From NCBI RefSeq assembly GCF_008000995.1, contig NZ_CP042828.1, positions 4,888,882-4,952,881 on the forward strand: 64,000 nt of DNA. The letters run 5' to 3'. Shown in pieces: positions 50,564-59,504 of this stretch. The DNA comes from Ruania zhangjianzhongii (GTDB taxonomy: Bacteria; Actinomycetota; Actinomycetes; Actinomycetales; Beutenbergiaceae). The notes under the pieces were generated by a model. The model was not told the origin of the DNA, searched no databases, and saw only the letters and a program-made list of their open reading frames with translations. Position 1 is the stretch's first letter. Every line of letters starts with the position of its first letter. The position numbers were made by a program, and so were the translations under genes.

Positions 50564-53104
50564 ATGGCTGAACTTCTCTACCGCCTGGGCCGAACCGCCG
50601 CACGGCGGGTCTGGGCCGTCCTCGCCGCCTGGGCCGCCGTCGCTGTGGCTGTGGGCATCGCCTTCGGTGTCGGCGCCGGCACCCTCTCCGATGCGATCGA
50701 CATCCCCGGCACCCCCACAGCGGAGGTCACCGAGCGGCTGCAGACCGAGTTCCCGGAGGCCTCTGGCGGCACCGGGTCCGTGGTCGCCACCACCGCGGAC
50801 GGGTCGGAGTTCACCGCGGAGCAGCAGACCGAGCTCGCCGCCCTAGGCACCCAGGCCGAGGAGATCGATGGTGTCGCTTCCGTGGTGGACCCGTTCGCCA
50901 CCGAGACCCAGCGCAGCCAGCGGGCCAGCGAGCTGGAACAGGGCCGCACCGAGGCCGAGGCCGGACAGGCCGAGCTGGCGGACCAGCAGGCACAGCTGGA
51001 GGCCGGGCGGACCGAGCTCGAGGACCAGCAAGCACAGCTCGAACAGGCCCGGGAACAGGCAGAGGCCGACGGTTCGATCGCCTGGGCCGGCCCAGAGCTG
51101 GACGCCCAGCTGGAAGGGATCGAGCAGGGCCTCGCCGAGATGGACGGCCAGCAGGAGCAGCTGGACCAGGGGCTGACCGAGCTGACCGGCCAGATGCAGC
51201 AGCTCGAGCTCGGCGAACGGATGCTGGAACTGACCGACGGCGTTCGGCAGGTCTCCGAGGACGGTTCCGCAGCGGTCATCCCGGTCTCGTTCACCGAGAG
51301 CCAGTTCGAGGTACCGCAGGAGACGAAGGATGCGCTGGTCGCGCTCTTCTCCGACAACCCCATCGACGGTGTACACGTCGACTTCTCCAGCGAGATCGTG
51401 CAGGGGATCCCGTCCATCCTCGGGGTCGGAGAGCTCATCGGAGTCATCGTGGCGGCCGTCGTGCTGCTGGTCATGCTCGGCTCTCTGGTGGCAGCCGGTC
51501 TGCCGATCCTGAACGCCCTGATCGGCGTGGCCATCAGCGCTCTCGGCGCCCTGTCCCTGTCCAGCGTGGTGGAGATGGTCTCGGTGACCCCCATCCTGGG
51601 CGTGATGCTCGGACTGGCCGTGGGCATCGACTACTCGCTGTTCATCATCAACCGACACCGACGCCAGCTCAAGGACGGTTACGACCTGGAGGAGTCGATC
51701 GGCCTGGCCAACGGCACCTCCGGCAACGCGGTCGTGTTCGCCGGTATCACCGTGGTGATCGCGCTGCTCGCGCTGAACATCACCGGGATCCCGTTCCTCG
51801 GCCTGATGGGCACCGTCGGCGCGGTCAGCGTGGCCGTGGCAGTCCTGGTGGCGATCACGCTGACGCCGGCGTGGCTGAAGCTGATCGGGATGCGGGCGCT
51901 CTCCCCCCGCGAGCGCGCGAAGCTCACCGAGCACGGCGCAGCTGCCGCGAAGCCGGTGCCGCCGAAGCCGATGTCCACGGTCTCGGCCGTCGCCCGCGCC
52001 GTGCTCGGCATCGCCGCACTGGCTGTGATCGCGATCCCGGCCCTGGACCTGCGCCTGAACCTGCCGGACGGGTCCTCCGAACCGCACGACTCCACCCAGT
52101 ACCAGGCCTACAGCACCGTCGCGGAGCAGTTCGGCGAGGGGATGAACGGTCCGCTGCTGGTGGTGGCCGACCTGCCCGAGCCGGCCGGTGAGGAGGAGCT
52201 GCCGGCGCAGCAGCTCGAGATCGGCGAGCAGCTGATGGCACAGGACGACGTCACCGCGGTTGCCCCGTTCGGCGCCTCGGAGGACGGCACCGTGCTCGGG
52301 TTCCAGGTGATCCCCGCCGAGGGACCGACAGCGGAGTCCACCGAAGCACTGGTGCACGAGCTGCGCGGCCTGGACCTCGACGGTGACGTGACCATCGCGG
52401 TGGCCGGTCAGGCGAGCGGCAACATCGATATCTCGGACAAGCTGGCCGAGGCGCTACCGATCTACCTGGCCGTGGTGGTGGGCCTGTCCCTGCTGATCCT
52501 GATCCTGGTGTTCCGGTCCATCCTGGTTCCGGTGATCGCTACCGCCGGTTTCATCCTGTCCTACTTCGCCGCGCTCGGTGGGGTGGTAGCGATCTACCAG
52601 TGGGGCTGGCTGCCGGGCATCTTCGGGGTGGAGAGTCCCGGCCCGATCCTGAACTTCCTGCCCACGATCGCCGTCGGCATCCTGTTCGGCCTGGCGATGG
52701 ACTACATGCTCTTCCTCGGCACGGGGATGCGGGAGGCCTACGCCCACGGTGTAGACGCCCGCCAAGCAGTAGTGCAGGGCTTCCGGGCCGGCCGCTCGGT
52801 GGTGGCCGCAGCGGCGATTATCATGGTCAGCGTGTTCGGCGGGTTCATCTTCGCCGAGAGCGCGATGATCCGACCGATCGGGTTCGCGCTGGCGTTCGGC
52901 GTGCTGGTGGACGCGTTCGTGGTGCGGATGCTGATCATCCCAGCGCTGATGCACCTGTTCGGGAAGAGCGCCTGGTGGCTGCCCCGCTGGCTGGACCGGA
53001 TCTTGCCGGATGTGGACGTGGAGGGCGCGAAGCTCGAGCGCCGGCACCCGCACGTCGCCGAGTCGGAGGACCCGGAGCCGGTCGAGGAGGACTCGAAGGT
53101 CTGA
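50564..53104 (+). CDS. MMPL/RND-family membrane transporter
   Basis: 846 aa, about 12 membrane helices in two halves. Proton-relay Asp motifs VGIDYSLFIINRHRRQ in the first half and LAMDYMLFLGTGMREAY in the second. The first external loop holds a Gln/Glu-rich coiled coil (about residues 117-225, with repeated ELxDQQAQLE/EAGRTEL heptads), as in YdfJ-like and some lipid exporters. Exports lipids or hydrophobic drugs. ATG at 50564 with GAAGGA. Acidic C-terminal tail. Confidence 0.9.
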   Translation: MAELLYRLGRTAARRVWAVLAAWAAVAVAVGIAFGVGAGTLSDAIDIPGTPTAEVTERLQTEFPEASGGTGSVVATTADGSEFTAEQQTELAALGTQAEEIDGVASVVDPFATETQRSQRASELEQGRTEAEAGQAELADQQAQLEAGRTELEDQQAQLEQAREQAEADGSIAWAGPELDAQLEGIEQGLAEMDGQQEQLDQGLTELTGQMQQLELGERMLELTDGVRQVSEDGSAAVIPVSFTESQFEVPQETKDALVALFSDNPIDGVHVDFSSEIVQGIPSILGVGELIGVIVAAVVLLVMLGSLVAAGLPILNALIGVAISALGALSLSSVVEMVSVTPILGVMLGLAVGIDYSLFIINRHRRQLKDGYDLEESIGLANGTSGNAVVFAGITVVIALLALNITGIPFLGLMGTVGAVSVAVAVLVAITLTPAWLKLIGMRALSPRERAKLTEHGAAAAKPVPPKPMSTVSAVARAVLGIAALAVIAIPALDLRLNLPDGSSEPHDSTQYQAYSTVAEQFGEGMNGPLLVVADLPEPAGEEELPAQQLEIGEQLMAQDDVTAVAPFGASEDGTVLGFQVIPAEGPTAESTEALVHELRGLDLDGDVTIAVAGQASGNIDISDKLAEALPIYLAVVVGLSLLILILVFRSILVPVIATAGFILSYFAALGGVVAIYQWGWLPGIFGVESPGPILNFLPTIAVGILFGLAMDYMLFLGTGMREAYAHGVDARQAVVQGFRAGRSVVAAAAIIMVSVFGGFIFAESAMIRPIGFALAFGVLVDAFVVRMLIIPALMHLFGKSAWWLPRWLDRILPDVDVEGAKLERRHPHVAESEDPEPVEEDSKV

Positions 53105-53114
53105 GCGTGACCCG

Positions 53115-53150
53115 TGCCGAGCGGCGCCTGGTCTCAGGAGCCGCTCGGCA
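53115..53150. terminator. Bidirectional hairpin after the MMPL gene
   Basis: Perfect 11-bp arms TGCCGAGCGGC (53115-53125) and GCCGCTCGGCA (53140-53150), 14-nt loop, between convergent genes. It includes the last codons of the facing gene. Confidence 0.65.
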
Positions 53151-54141
53151 TGGTGTGCCAGTCCACGTCCATGATCAGGTAGTCGTCCGCTGACTCGAAG
53201 GACAACGACAGCCGGGTGCGCAGCACGACCTCCTCGGTGACCGGTGTGCGTGGGGCGTCGACGTCATCGGCCACCTCGTACTCGGCTCCCAGGGTGGTCC
53301 GCAGCTCTACGAGATCCGTCCGGCCGTCCTCGGTGATCGTGGGACCGTCCACCACTGTCCAGGTCACCGGCTCGAAGGTGATGCCATCGGTATCCTGGTT
53401 CGCCCACATCTGACACTGCGAGACGTAGCCCTCGTCGCGAATGGTGCAGTTCCCGAGAGCATCGCTCACGTGCTCGGTGAGTTCGTCGGCCAGAGCCGGG
53501 GTAGGTTCCGGCATCACCTGGATACGGCTCAGCTCGCGGTCGCTGGTCGGTGTGACCTCGAGGGTGTACTCCTCGCTGGCAAGGTAGTCGCCGCCATCGA
53601 ACGCCACCTGATAGCTGCCGGGGTAGAGGGTGACCTTCGCGTCGCGGCCGGCAATGACCTCCAGGGTGCCGAGAGTGAACGGCAGCGCGTCACCGGTAGA
53701 GTCCACGCCGACACCGAGCGAGAGCGGGGTCCTCACCTGCCAGCCCTCGGCAAAAACTCGGGAGTCCTCCTCTGGAACCACGCTCAGGGAGGCGGTGTGA
53801 GTGGAATCGCCGACGACGTAGCTCACCTCCACCTGAGTTCCCTCGACGGTCTCGAAGGAGTCCACGATCTGCGGGTCAGAGATCGGCGTCCAGCCGGCGG
53901 TCGCCGCCGCGGTCCGGCCGTCCACAGTGGCCGGGGTGCCGAGGTCCGGTACCGCCGGCACCAGCTCATTCGCCCGCTCGACGTCTCCGGCCGCGATCGT
54001 GTCCAGGTATTCCTGGGCAGCATCTTCGGCGCTCTCCCGCGGTGCAGTCGCCCAGAGGATGAGGACCACTGCCGCGGCAAGCACCAGCATGCCGCCGGTG
54101 ATCAGGGCAGCAATTCGTCGACGGCTACGGGTGAGGGGCAT
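53134..54141 (-). CDS. Membrane-anchored protein of unknown function
   Basis: 335 aa. Basic start then one hydrophobic helix ALITGGMLVLAAAVVLILWA (about 12-31), giving an N-in anchor with an extracellular body. A short DUF4878-like segment (AAQEYLDTIAAGDVERANELV) is followed by beta-rich sequence with two Cys (NCTIRDEGYVSQC). No enzyme motif. Possibly an envelope lipoprotein-like factor. Single gene. Confidence 0.7.
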   Translation of the reverse strand: MPLTRSRRRIAALITGGMLVLAAAVVLILWATAPRESAEDAAQEYLDTIAAGDVERANELVPAVPDLGTPATVDGRTAAATAGWTPISDPQIVDSFETVEGTQVEVSYVVGDSTHTASLSVVPEEDSRVFAEGWQVRTPLSLGVGVDSTGDALPFTLGTLEVIAGRDAKVTLYPGSYQVAFDGGDYLASEEYTLEVTPTSDRELSRIQVMPEPTPALADELTEHVSDALGNCTIRDEGYVSQCQMWANQDTDGITFEPVTWTVVDGPTITEDGRTDLVELRTTLGAEYEVADDVDAPRTPVTEEVVLRTRLSLSFESADDYLIMDVDWHTMPSGS

Positions 54142-54226
54142 CGCGCTGACAGTGCCCGAACCTAGGGCGTGTGTCCAGGCGGACCTGTGGGCAGGTCTCC
54201 CCGGGCGCGAGGCGTCGGTCCGGACG

Positions 54227-55381
54227 CTACCGCTTCGGCCAGTGCCACCCGGGCTGGTCCAGTGGCCCCTCCCGGCCGGCCACCACGGTTTCCCCCACCG
54301 CCAGCTCGAGCTCGTGGTGCCTGACGCCGCCGTCCTCGAGTGCGGCGGCGAGCGGCTCGGAGTGGGTGACCACCACCAGCTGGGAGTCCTCGGCTGCCCG
54401 GCGCATCAGAGCGGCGAGCGCCGGCAGCAGGTCCGGATGCAGGCTGGTCTCGGGTTCGTTCAGCACCAGCAGCTCCGGCGGGCGCGAACTGAGCAGTGCA
54501 GCCACCCAGAGCAGGTAACGCAGCGTGCCATCAGAGAGCTCGGCCGCAGCCAACGAACGAAGAAGACCAGGGCGAGAGAACTCCAGACCGAACCGACCGC
54601 CGTCGGCGGCTATCGACACCTGCGCCCCCGGAAAGGCGAACTCGACCGCCTCATCGATCTCGGCCCCTCGGCCGAGTTCGCGGGCGGTGGCCAACGCGGC
54701 GGCCAGGTCGGCGCCATCGTGCGCGAGCGCCGTGGTCCGGGTGCCGATCTGCACCTGCCGGGCGGGGGCGGCAGCGTCGGTACGCAGATGATCGTAGAAC
54801 CGCCAGGCCCGCAGTCGCTCGCGCATCGCGACGATCTCTGGCGCACCCGTGGGATCGACCACTTCGGAGAGCATCGAGTCGAACGGGCGCAGCGTGGCCG
54901 CCTGCGTCCAGCCGCCGGCGTCGCCGCGCACCCGCACGGCCGGGCCGCGCCGCTCAGCCAGTACCGCACCGGGGCGCAGCTGCGGTCCGGAGAAGATGTG
55001 CTCGGTCTTGATCTCCGGATCGTGGGTGAAGGCGGTTCCGCCTTCTTGCGGGAGGCCCAGGTCGACGGCGTAGCCCAGGTCGTCGTTTCCGGCGAACCCC
55101 AGGCGAAGGGAAACGGGGCCGGTACGCACCGTTCCCTGCGCAGGACCGCCGCGGTGGCGTGTGCCCTGTTCCGGGCCGGCCCAGAGGGTGGACTCCAGGC
55201 CCCCTTCCCGGGCGAGCGCGCCCACCGCGCCGCCCAGCGCGCACTCGGCGAGCAGGCGTAGCGAACGGTACAGGCCGGACTTCCCGGTGCCGTTGGCGCC
55301 AGTGACCACGGTGAGCCGGCCGAGGTCGAGCACCAGGCCGCGCAGGGAGCGGTAGCCGGCCACGGCGATGGTGTCGATCAC
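54227..55381 (-). CDS. RecF/OLD-like AAA ATPase
   Basis: 384 aa. IDTIAVAGYRSLRGLVLDLG then Walker A VVTGANGTGKSGLYRSL; signature-like ELSDGTLRYLLWVAALL; Walker B ELLVLNEPETSLHPDLL; D-loop and VVVTHSEPLA. These place it in the AAA_15/AAA_21 single-protein ATPases. No TOPRIM or nuclease domain is fused and no partner is adjacent. GTG start at 55381; the open frame to 55504 is not conserved-looking. May act in DNA maintenance or defence. Confidence 0.82.
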   Translation of the reverse strand: MIDTIAVAGYRSLRGLVLDLGRLTVVTGANGTGKSGLYRSLRLLAECALGGAVGALAREGGLESTLWAGPEQGTRHRGGPAQGTVRTGPVSLRLGFAGNDDLGYAVDLGLPQEGGTAFTHDPEIKTEHIFSGPQLRPGAVLAERRGPAVRVRGDAGGWTQAATLRPFDSMLSEVVDPTGAPEIVAMRERLRAWRFYDHLRTDAAAPARQVQIGTRTTALAHDGADLAAALATARELGRGAEIDEAVEFAFPGAQVSIAADGGRFGLEFSRPGLLRSLAAAELSDGTLRYLLWVAALLSSRPPELLVLNEPETSLHPDLLPALAALMRRAAEDSQLVVVTHSEPLAAALEDGGVRHHELELAVGETVVAGREGPLDQPGWHWPKR

Positions 55382-55519
55382 CTGTCGGACGCTACTACTC
55401 GGCGGGGACACCGCCGGCGCGGAGCGCGTTCCGCGTGGTGCTGCGCTGGTGGCTGTACCCGGTTCGGGCCTCGTCAGCCAGGTCGTGCACCGTTGCTGCC
55501 GCACCGGCGAACTGCTCGC

Positions 55520-55547
55520 ACAATAGTGGGCCTACCGCGACTATTGT
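55520..55547. promoter_or_regulatory. AT-rich inverted repeat between ATPase and kinase genes
   Basis: ACAATAGT (55520-55527) and ACTATTGT (55540-55547), perfect, spaced by 12 bp. It lies upstream of the ATPase gene and just after the kinase stop on the same strand. Low GC for the region favours an operator or promoter over a terminator, but the role is open. Confidence 0.35.
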
Positions 55548-55571
55548 CACGGGTTGACTGCGAGTAAGCGG

Positions 55572-56189
55572 TCATGACGATGACCACCCGGCACGGAACA
55601 CCGGCGCGTTCCCGGCGACCGCGTCCTGGCACCAGCCGGCCACTCGCTTGCCGACCTCGACCTCCGTGAGGGCGCTGGTGTCGATCACGGTCATCGCCCA
55701 CTCCGGTCCAGGGGCTCGGCCGATCCAACGGTGCCAGCGCATCTGCGGCCAGGCGTCGGTGGTGACGGCCTCGGGCACGTAGGAGGGGTCGGCCGCATGG
55801 TGACGCATCCAGTCGGCGAAGCCGTGGTGCAGGTGCCGGTGCTCGGGTGGGTCGCCCCGGGCGGCCAGGCGAGCCGACTGGGTCTCGGCGTCCACGTCCA
55901 GCAGGCAGACGGCCACGTCGATGCCATCGGCCGAGGGTGCGGCAAGCACCTCACCGGCAGGGACCGGGTCGCCGGCGAACAGCAGGTGCCGGCCATGCTC
56001 GGCCAGATCGAGCGCGCGGAGCGCGGCGACCTCCACCTGCTGCTGGCGCCAGGCGATGGTGGGCGGGTTCGCGACCGGTCCGAGGTCGCTCAGCTCGACC
56101 GCCTCGAACTCCTCACCGAGGCGCGTGAGCGCATGTCGACGGGCGCTGGACTTCCCGGCGCAGGAAGCGCCGGACACGAGCAGGAACAT
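55572..56189 (-). CDS. P-loop nucleotide kinase-like protein
   Basis: 205 aa. Starts MFLLVSGASCAGKSSARRHAL, a Walker A; VCLLDVDAETQSARLAARGDPPEH suggests the lid and Arg residues of a small kinase or sugar/nucleoside kinase. DLGPVANPPTIAWRQQQ is an unusual block that reappears as a fragment at 56.8 kb. Start at 56189; 19 more in-frame codons lie upstream. Function unknown. Confidence 0.75.
   Translation of the reverse strand: MFLLVSGASCAGKSSARRHALTRLGEEFEAVELSDLGPVANPPTIAWRQQQVEVAALRALDLAEHGRHLLFAGDPVPAGEVLAAPSADGIDVAVCLLDVDAETQSARLAARGDPPEHRHLHHGFADWMRHHAADPSYVPEAVTTDAWPQMRWHRWIGRAPGPEWAMTVIDTSALTEVEVGKRVAGWCQDAVAGNAPVFRAGWSSS
56049..56094. repeat. 46-bp direct repeat, copy A
   Basis: Inside the P-loop kinase gene (its ELSDLGPVANPPTIAW part). 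Matches 56781-56826 at 40 of 46 positions; the last 18 bases are identical. The two copies flank the toxin-antitoxin remnant. Confidence 0.7.
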
Positions 56190-56284
56190 GACTGCCACGG
56201 TACGGCCGGGGTCCACCGGATTTGGCTGTGCCTCCCGAGCCGTCATCAGATGACGACTGCGCGAGAGCGTGCATATTGTGGCGT

Positions 56285-56539
56285 ATGCAGCGGACCACCA
56301 TCGCTCTCGATGAAGCGCCGACGGCTGCGCTCGACGAGCTTGCTACTGACCAGGGAGTCTCGCGTGCAGAGGTCATCCGGCGGCTCCTTGCCGAGGGTCT
56401 GGCCGGGCGCACCCGCGACGTGACCGTCGACCTTGCGTGGATCGAAGCCTCGTTCGGTGTCGCCGACGTGGAAGCGCCGGGCCGATCGCCGGCGGCACGC
56501 GAACAGCACCTCGACCAGCTCGCGGAGCTGGAGCGGTGA
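56285..56539 (+). CDS. Ribbon-helix-helix antitoxin (VapB-like)
   Basis: 84 aa. MQRTTIALDEAPTAALDELA with GVSRAEVIRRLLAEGL is a CopG/RHH DNA-binding domain; the C-terminal tail (SPAAREQHLDQLAELER) should bind the toxin. ATG at 56285; the frame is open upstream without a ribosome site. Coupled by GTGA to a toxin gene that is broken, so the antitoxin may now be an orphan. Confidence 0.75.
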   Translation: MQRTTIALDEAPTAALDELATDQGVSRAEVIRRLLAEGLAGRTRDVTVDLAWIEASFGVADVEAPGRSPAAREQHLDQLAELER

Positions 56540-56880
56540 TCCTGCTCGACAGCGACGTCGTCATCCCGCACCTTCGTGGGCACCGGCCCGCGCGGGACTG
56601 GTTGCTGGCTGCGCGAGGGCGCGACCCGCTGGCGATCTCGGTGCTCACCCTCAACGAGGTGAGCGGAGGGATTCGCAGTGGCGAACGGCGGGAGGTGCGG
56701 GATCTCCTGTCCAGCTTCCACACCGAACCGGTCACCGAAGCGGTCGCACGGCCGGCCCACCGGTCCCCGTGCATCTGCAGCCAGGCGTGGGTGGGCCGGT
56801 TCCGGACTGGTCCGAGGTCGCTCAGCGCAGCATGCCGAGCAGTTCCCGACCCGTCCGGTACCGACGCAGATTCTCGTTGA
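56536..56880 (+). pseudogene. Truncated VapC-type PIN toxin
   Basis: The first 75 codons read as a good PIN N-terminal half: VILLDSDVVIPHLRG with the first Asp, LAISVLTLNEVSGGIRSGE with the Glu, and LLSSFHTEPVTEAVAR. After that, where family members have a helix and a DALIAATA-like third Asp, the sequence changes to HRSPCICSQAWVGRF and runs to a stop at 56880, overlapping the facing dehydrogenase gene. The loss starts about 25 bp before the second 46-bp repeat, so recombination probably replaced the 3' half. The product should be inactive. Confidence 0.7.
56781..56826. repeat. 46-bp direct repeat, copy B
   Basis: Second copy, just beyond the point where VapC homology stops; its end covers the stop codon of the dehydrogenase gene. 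On the minus strand it still encodes LSDLGPVRNRPTHAWLQ, matching the kinase at 55.6-56.2 kb, so it looks like a remnant of a related kinase gene. Confidence 0.65.
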
Positions 56881-57766
56881 CCAGCTCGTCCACCCCCTCC
56901 GGCCGCCCACCGGCACTGTGTGGGGTGATGATCGCATTCGGCGCGTACCACAGCGGCGAATCCGGTGGGAGCGGCTCCTCGGTGAACACATCCAGCGCTG
57001 CTCCGGCGATGGTGCCCTGCCGCAGCGCCTCAACCAGCGCGTGCTCATCGACGGTGCCCCCTCGGCCGACGTTCACGAACCAGGAGTGGGTAGGCAGCTG
57101 CTCGAAGATGCTGCGGTCGATCGCCTTCGCTGTGCTCGGCCGGTCCGGGAGCACCGCGATGAGCGCATCAGCGTCCGCAAGCACCTCACCAGCGTCCTCG
57201 AGCGCAGCCACGCGGATGCCGTGGCGGACACCGCTGCTGCGGCCCAGGCCCTGCACGGACCCGCCCATCGCGGTGAGCCGATCGGCGATCGCGTGCCCGA
57301 TCCGGCCCAGACCCCAGATGACGAACTGCGACCCGTGGATCCGGGTGAATCCCGAGCGGGTCGCCAGCTGGTTCCCGCCGAGCTCGCTCGCCCATCGGGA
57401 GGTGGACTGCGCATCGCGGGCGAGGTCGAGCCGTCGCGCTGCTCCCAGGAGCAGAGCGATGCAGTGCTCGGCAACCGGGACATTGTGCAGGTCGATACCG
57501 CGGGTGATCCTGACCTGCGGGGCGAACCCTGCGGTGAGGAACGACTCCGGACCGGAGCCGAGGCACTGCACCCAGCGCAGGTTCGGCAGGGTCTCGGCCA
57601 TCGCCACCACCTGGTGCCGCGGGTTCATCCAGGCCACCACGACCTCCGCGTCCCGATGATGGGCGGGAATCGGCTCGTCCGGGTCGTACGCGACGACCTG
57701 GACATCGCGCTGATCGGCATCTAGACGCAGGCCGCGCGGCACCGAGGTCGGCAGCAACACCTTCAT
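56822..57766 (-). CDS. D-isomer-specific 2-hydroxyacid dehydrogenase (GyaR/GhrA type)
   Basis: 314 aa. NAD site IWGLGRIGHAIADRL, Arg in VNVGRGG, Glu in DVFTEEPLP and His in ITPHSAGG. Probably reduces or oxidises a small keto or hydroxy acid made by the upstream enzymes of the same operon. Last gene of the six-gene set; its 3' end overlaps the broken toxin frame. Confidence 0.88.
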   Translation of the reverse strand: MKVLLPTSVPRGLRLDADQRDVQVVAYDPDEPIPAHHRDAEVVVAWMNPRHQVVAMAETLPNLRWVQCLGSGPESFLTAGFAPQVRITRGIDLHNVPVAEHCIALLLGAARRLDLARDAQSTSRWASELGGNQLATRSGFTRIHGSQFVIWGLGRIGHAIADRLTAMGGSVQGLGRSSGVRHGIRVAALEDAGEVLADADALIAVLPDRPSTAKAIDRSIFEQLPTHSWFVNVGRGGTVDEHALVEALRQGTIAGAALDVFTEEPLPPDSPLWYAPNAIITPHSAGGRPEGVDELVNENLRRYRTGRELLGMLR

Positions 57767-57826
57767 CTCTACCTCACCCGTCCGCTGCCGGGCATCTGCT
57801 CTGCGGCACGCGATTCGCTCATCGGG

Positions 57827-58606
57827 TCAGCGTCCGTTGGCCCGGGCCCACGCCTCGTACTCCGGCCGGGCCGCCTCCGAGAGCGGGTAGTAGCGCCGCA
57901 TATCGGCGCCTTCCCGAAGCTTCAGGCGGGAGAACTCCTCCCAGTCGTGGTGGGTGGAGGAGACCGCAATGACCTTGTCGACCAGGCTGGCCGGCACCAC
58001 GACGGCACCGTCGCCATCGGCGACGATCGCATCGCCCGGGATGACCGTCGTCTCACCGCAGGCGATCGGGGAGTTGTAGTCGAACGGCATGAGGTCGGTC
58101 TGGGTATGGAAGTTCGGTGTGGTCCCTCGGGCCCACACCGGCAGACCGAGATCCTGCACAGCCGGCCAGTCACGAATGCAACCGTCCACGATCAGGCCCG
58201 CCCCACCTCGCCCGACCAGATAGGTGAGCATCATCTCCCCGAACAGACCCGAGGACATGTTGGCTCGACCGTCGACCACAACTACGTCCCCGGCCTGCAC
58301 CGCATAGAGCACGTGCCGGTGAAGCTGCACCTCCGGATCGGCGTACTCGTCCACCCGGTACAGGTCCTCCCGCTTCGGCATGAACTTCAGCGTCAGAGCG
58401 GTCCCGGCGATCGCCTCGGCACTCGTCAACGGTCCGATGCCGGTGATGTGCGGGTCACGGATACCCATCTTGGACAACTGGCTGCTGACCGTCGCCGAGC
58501 CAATGGACTTCAGCGCCTCCCTCTGGTCCTCCGTGATGCGCGTGACCGGCTCGGGCGACGCCGTCGGGGCAACACTGTGCAGCTGGGTAGCCTCTGTCGT
58601 TTCCAT
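57827..58606 (-). CDS. RraA-like / 4-hydroxy-4-methyl-2-oxoglutarate aldolase-family protein
   Basis: 259 aa. Central GDVVVVDGRANMSSGLFGE and GGAGLIVDGCIRDWPAVQDLGLPVWARG carry the Gly-rich pyruvate pocket and the conserved R-D pair of class II HMG/CHA aldolases; these also include RraA, the RNase E inhibitor. About 30 extra N-terminal residues relative to RraA. Next to sugar-acid enzymes, retro-aldol cleavage of a 2-keto acid to pyruvate is most likely. Confidence 0.85.
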   Translation of the reverse strand: METTEATQLHSVAPTASPEPVTRITEDQREALKSIGSATVSSQLSKMGIRDPHITGIGPLTSAEAIAGTALTLKFMPKREDLYRVDEYADPEVQLHRHVLYAVQAGDVVVVDGRANMSSGLFGEMMLTYLVGRGGAGLIVDGCIRDWPAVQDLGLPVWARGTTPNFHTQTDLMPFDYNSPIACGETTVIPGDAIVADGDGAVVVPASLVDKVIAVSSTHHDWEEFSRLKLREGADMRRYYPLSEAARPEYEAWARANGR

Positions 58607-58663
58607 GCGTTTCAGTCTCTTTCCTTATTCGTGTTGATGAAGAGGATGTGCTGCGTGCGGGAG

Positions 58664-59461
58664 CTACGACTGCCAGCTCAGCTCCGCCTCGGCGAAGGAG
58701 GTGTCGAACAGCCCCCGTGTGCCCTGGATGCTCTGGTCGCACGGCGTGTCCGGGAAGTCCGTGCGCAGCAGCTCGCGTGTGTCGATACCCATCGCGTTGT
58801 GCGTGGAGACGAGATAGCCGAAGTGCACTCCGGGCAGGGGACGTTCGGCCGCCCGGACGATCGCGACAGCAGTCTCCTCGGGCGGGGAGTAGCCCCAGAG
58901 GTTGCGGCGGCCACGGGCGGGACTGACTCGGTAGGCGCGCTCCTGAACCTCCCGGGGCTGGACGGCGTGGACCCGCAGACAGACCAGTGAGCTCGGCTCG
59001 CCCTGGACTCGTCCGAAGTACTCCACCTGCTGCTCCAGGACCCACTTCGAGAAGCTGTACTCATCTCGCGCCTGACTCAGCTGGCCAAAGCCCACCGGGA
59101 AGCGGTCGTACCTGACGATCTCGCTGAACTCCCCACCGATGGCGTTGATGCTCGAGATGACCACCGCCTTCGGGATGCCGAGCTCGGTGACGGCGGCGAG
59201 AACGTTGAAGGCGATCGTGGTGTTGTCGTTGTAGACCACGCTGGTCCGATCCGGGAGCGGCTTCGGGTGCGCCGCCAGATGGATCACCGCATCGGCGTCC
59301 GCCAGCGCCGAGACCGCCTCGTCAAAGTTGCGCAGATCCGCGCGGATATCGGCCCCGCCGGCACTGACGTCGATGCGCCTCGGTTGGTGTCCAGCCCGAA
59401 CGACCGCCCGGCTCACCTCGTGGCCGAGCCGGCCGCCAGCACCGGTCACAGCGATCTCCAT
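58664..59461 (-). CDS. NAD-dependent epimerase/dehydratase-family SDR
   Basis: 265 aa extended SDR. Cofactor site AVTGAGGRLGHEVSRAV, VIHLAAHP, Ser in VISSINAIGG and the YSFSK catalytic pair. Resembles uronate dehydrogenases and other aldose-1-dehydrogenase-like SDRs. In this operon it may oxidise an aldose or uronate. Start ATG at 59461, five bases after GAGAGAG; longer starts at 59488 and 59524 are in frame. Confidence 0.82.
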   Translation of the reverse strand: MEIAVTGAGGRLGHEVSRAVVRAGHQPRRIDVSAGGADIRADLRNFDEAVSALADADAVIHLAAHPKPLPDRTSVVYNDNTTIAFNVLAAVTELGIPKAVVISSINAIGGEFSEIVRYDRFPVGFGQLSQARDEYSFSKWVLEQQVEYFGRVQGEPSSLVCLRVHAVQPREVQERAYRVSPARGRRNLWGYSPPEETAVAIVRAAERPLPGVHFGYLVSTHNAMGIDTRELLRTDFPDTPCDQSIQGTRGLFDTSFAEAELSWQS

Positions 59462-59504
59462 CGTGGCTCTCTCGCCGTCTTCCGTCATCTCCCGACTGCG
59501 CTGG

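Noticed and set aside
54227-55381. Two-gene anti-phage system such as Gabija or an OLD nuclease
   Set aside because: The ATPase has no TOPRIM domain and no helicase or nuclease partner beside it; a defence role is possible but not supported.
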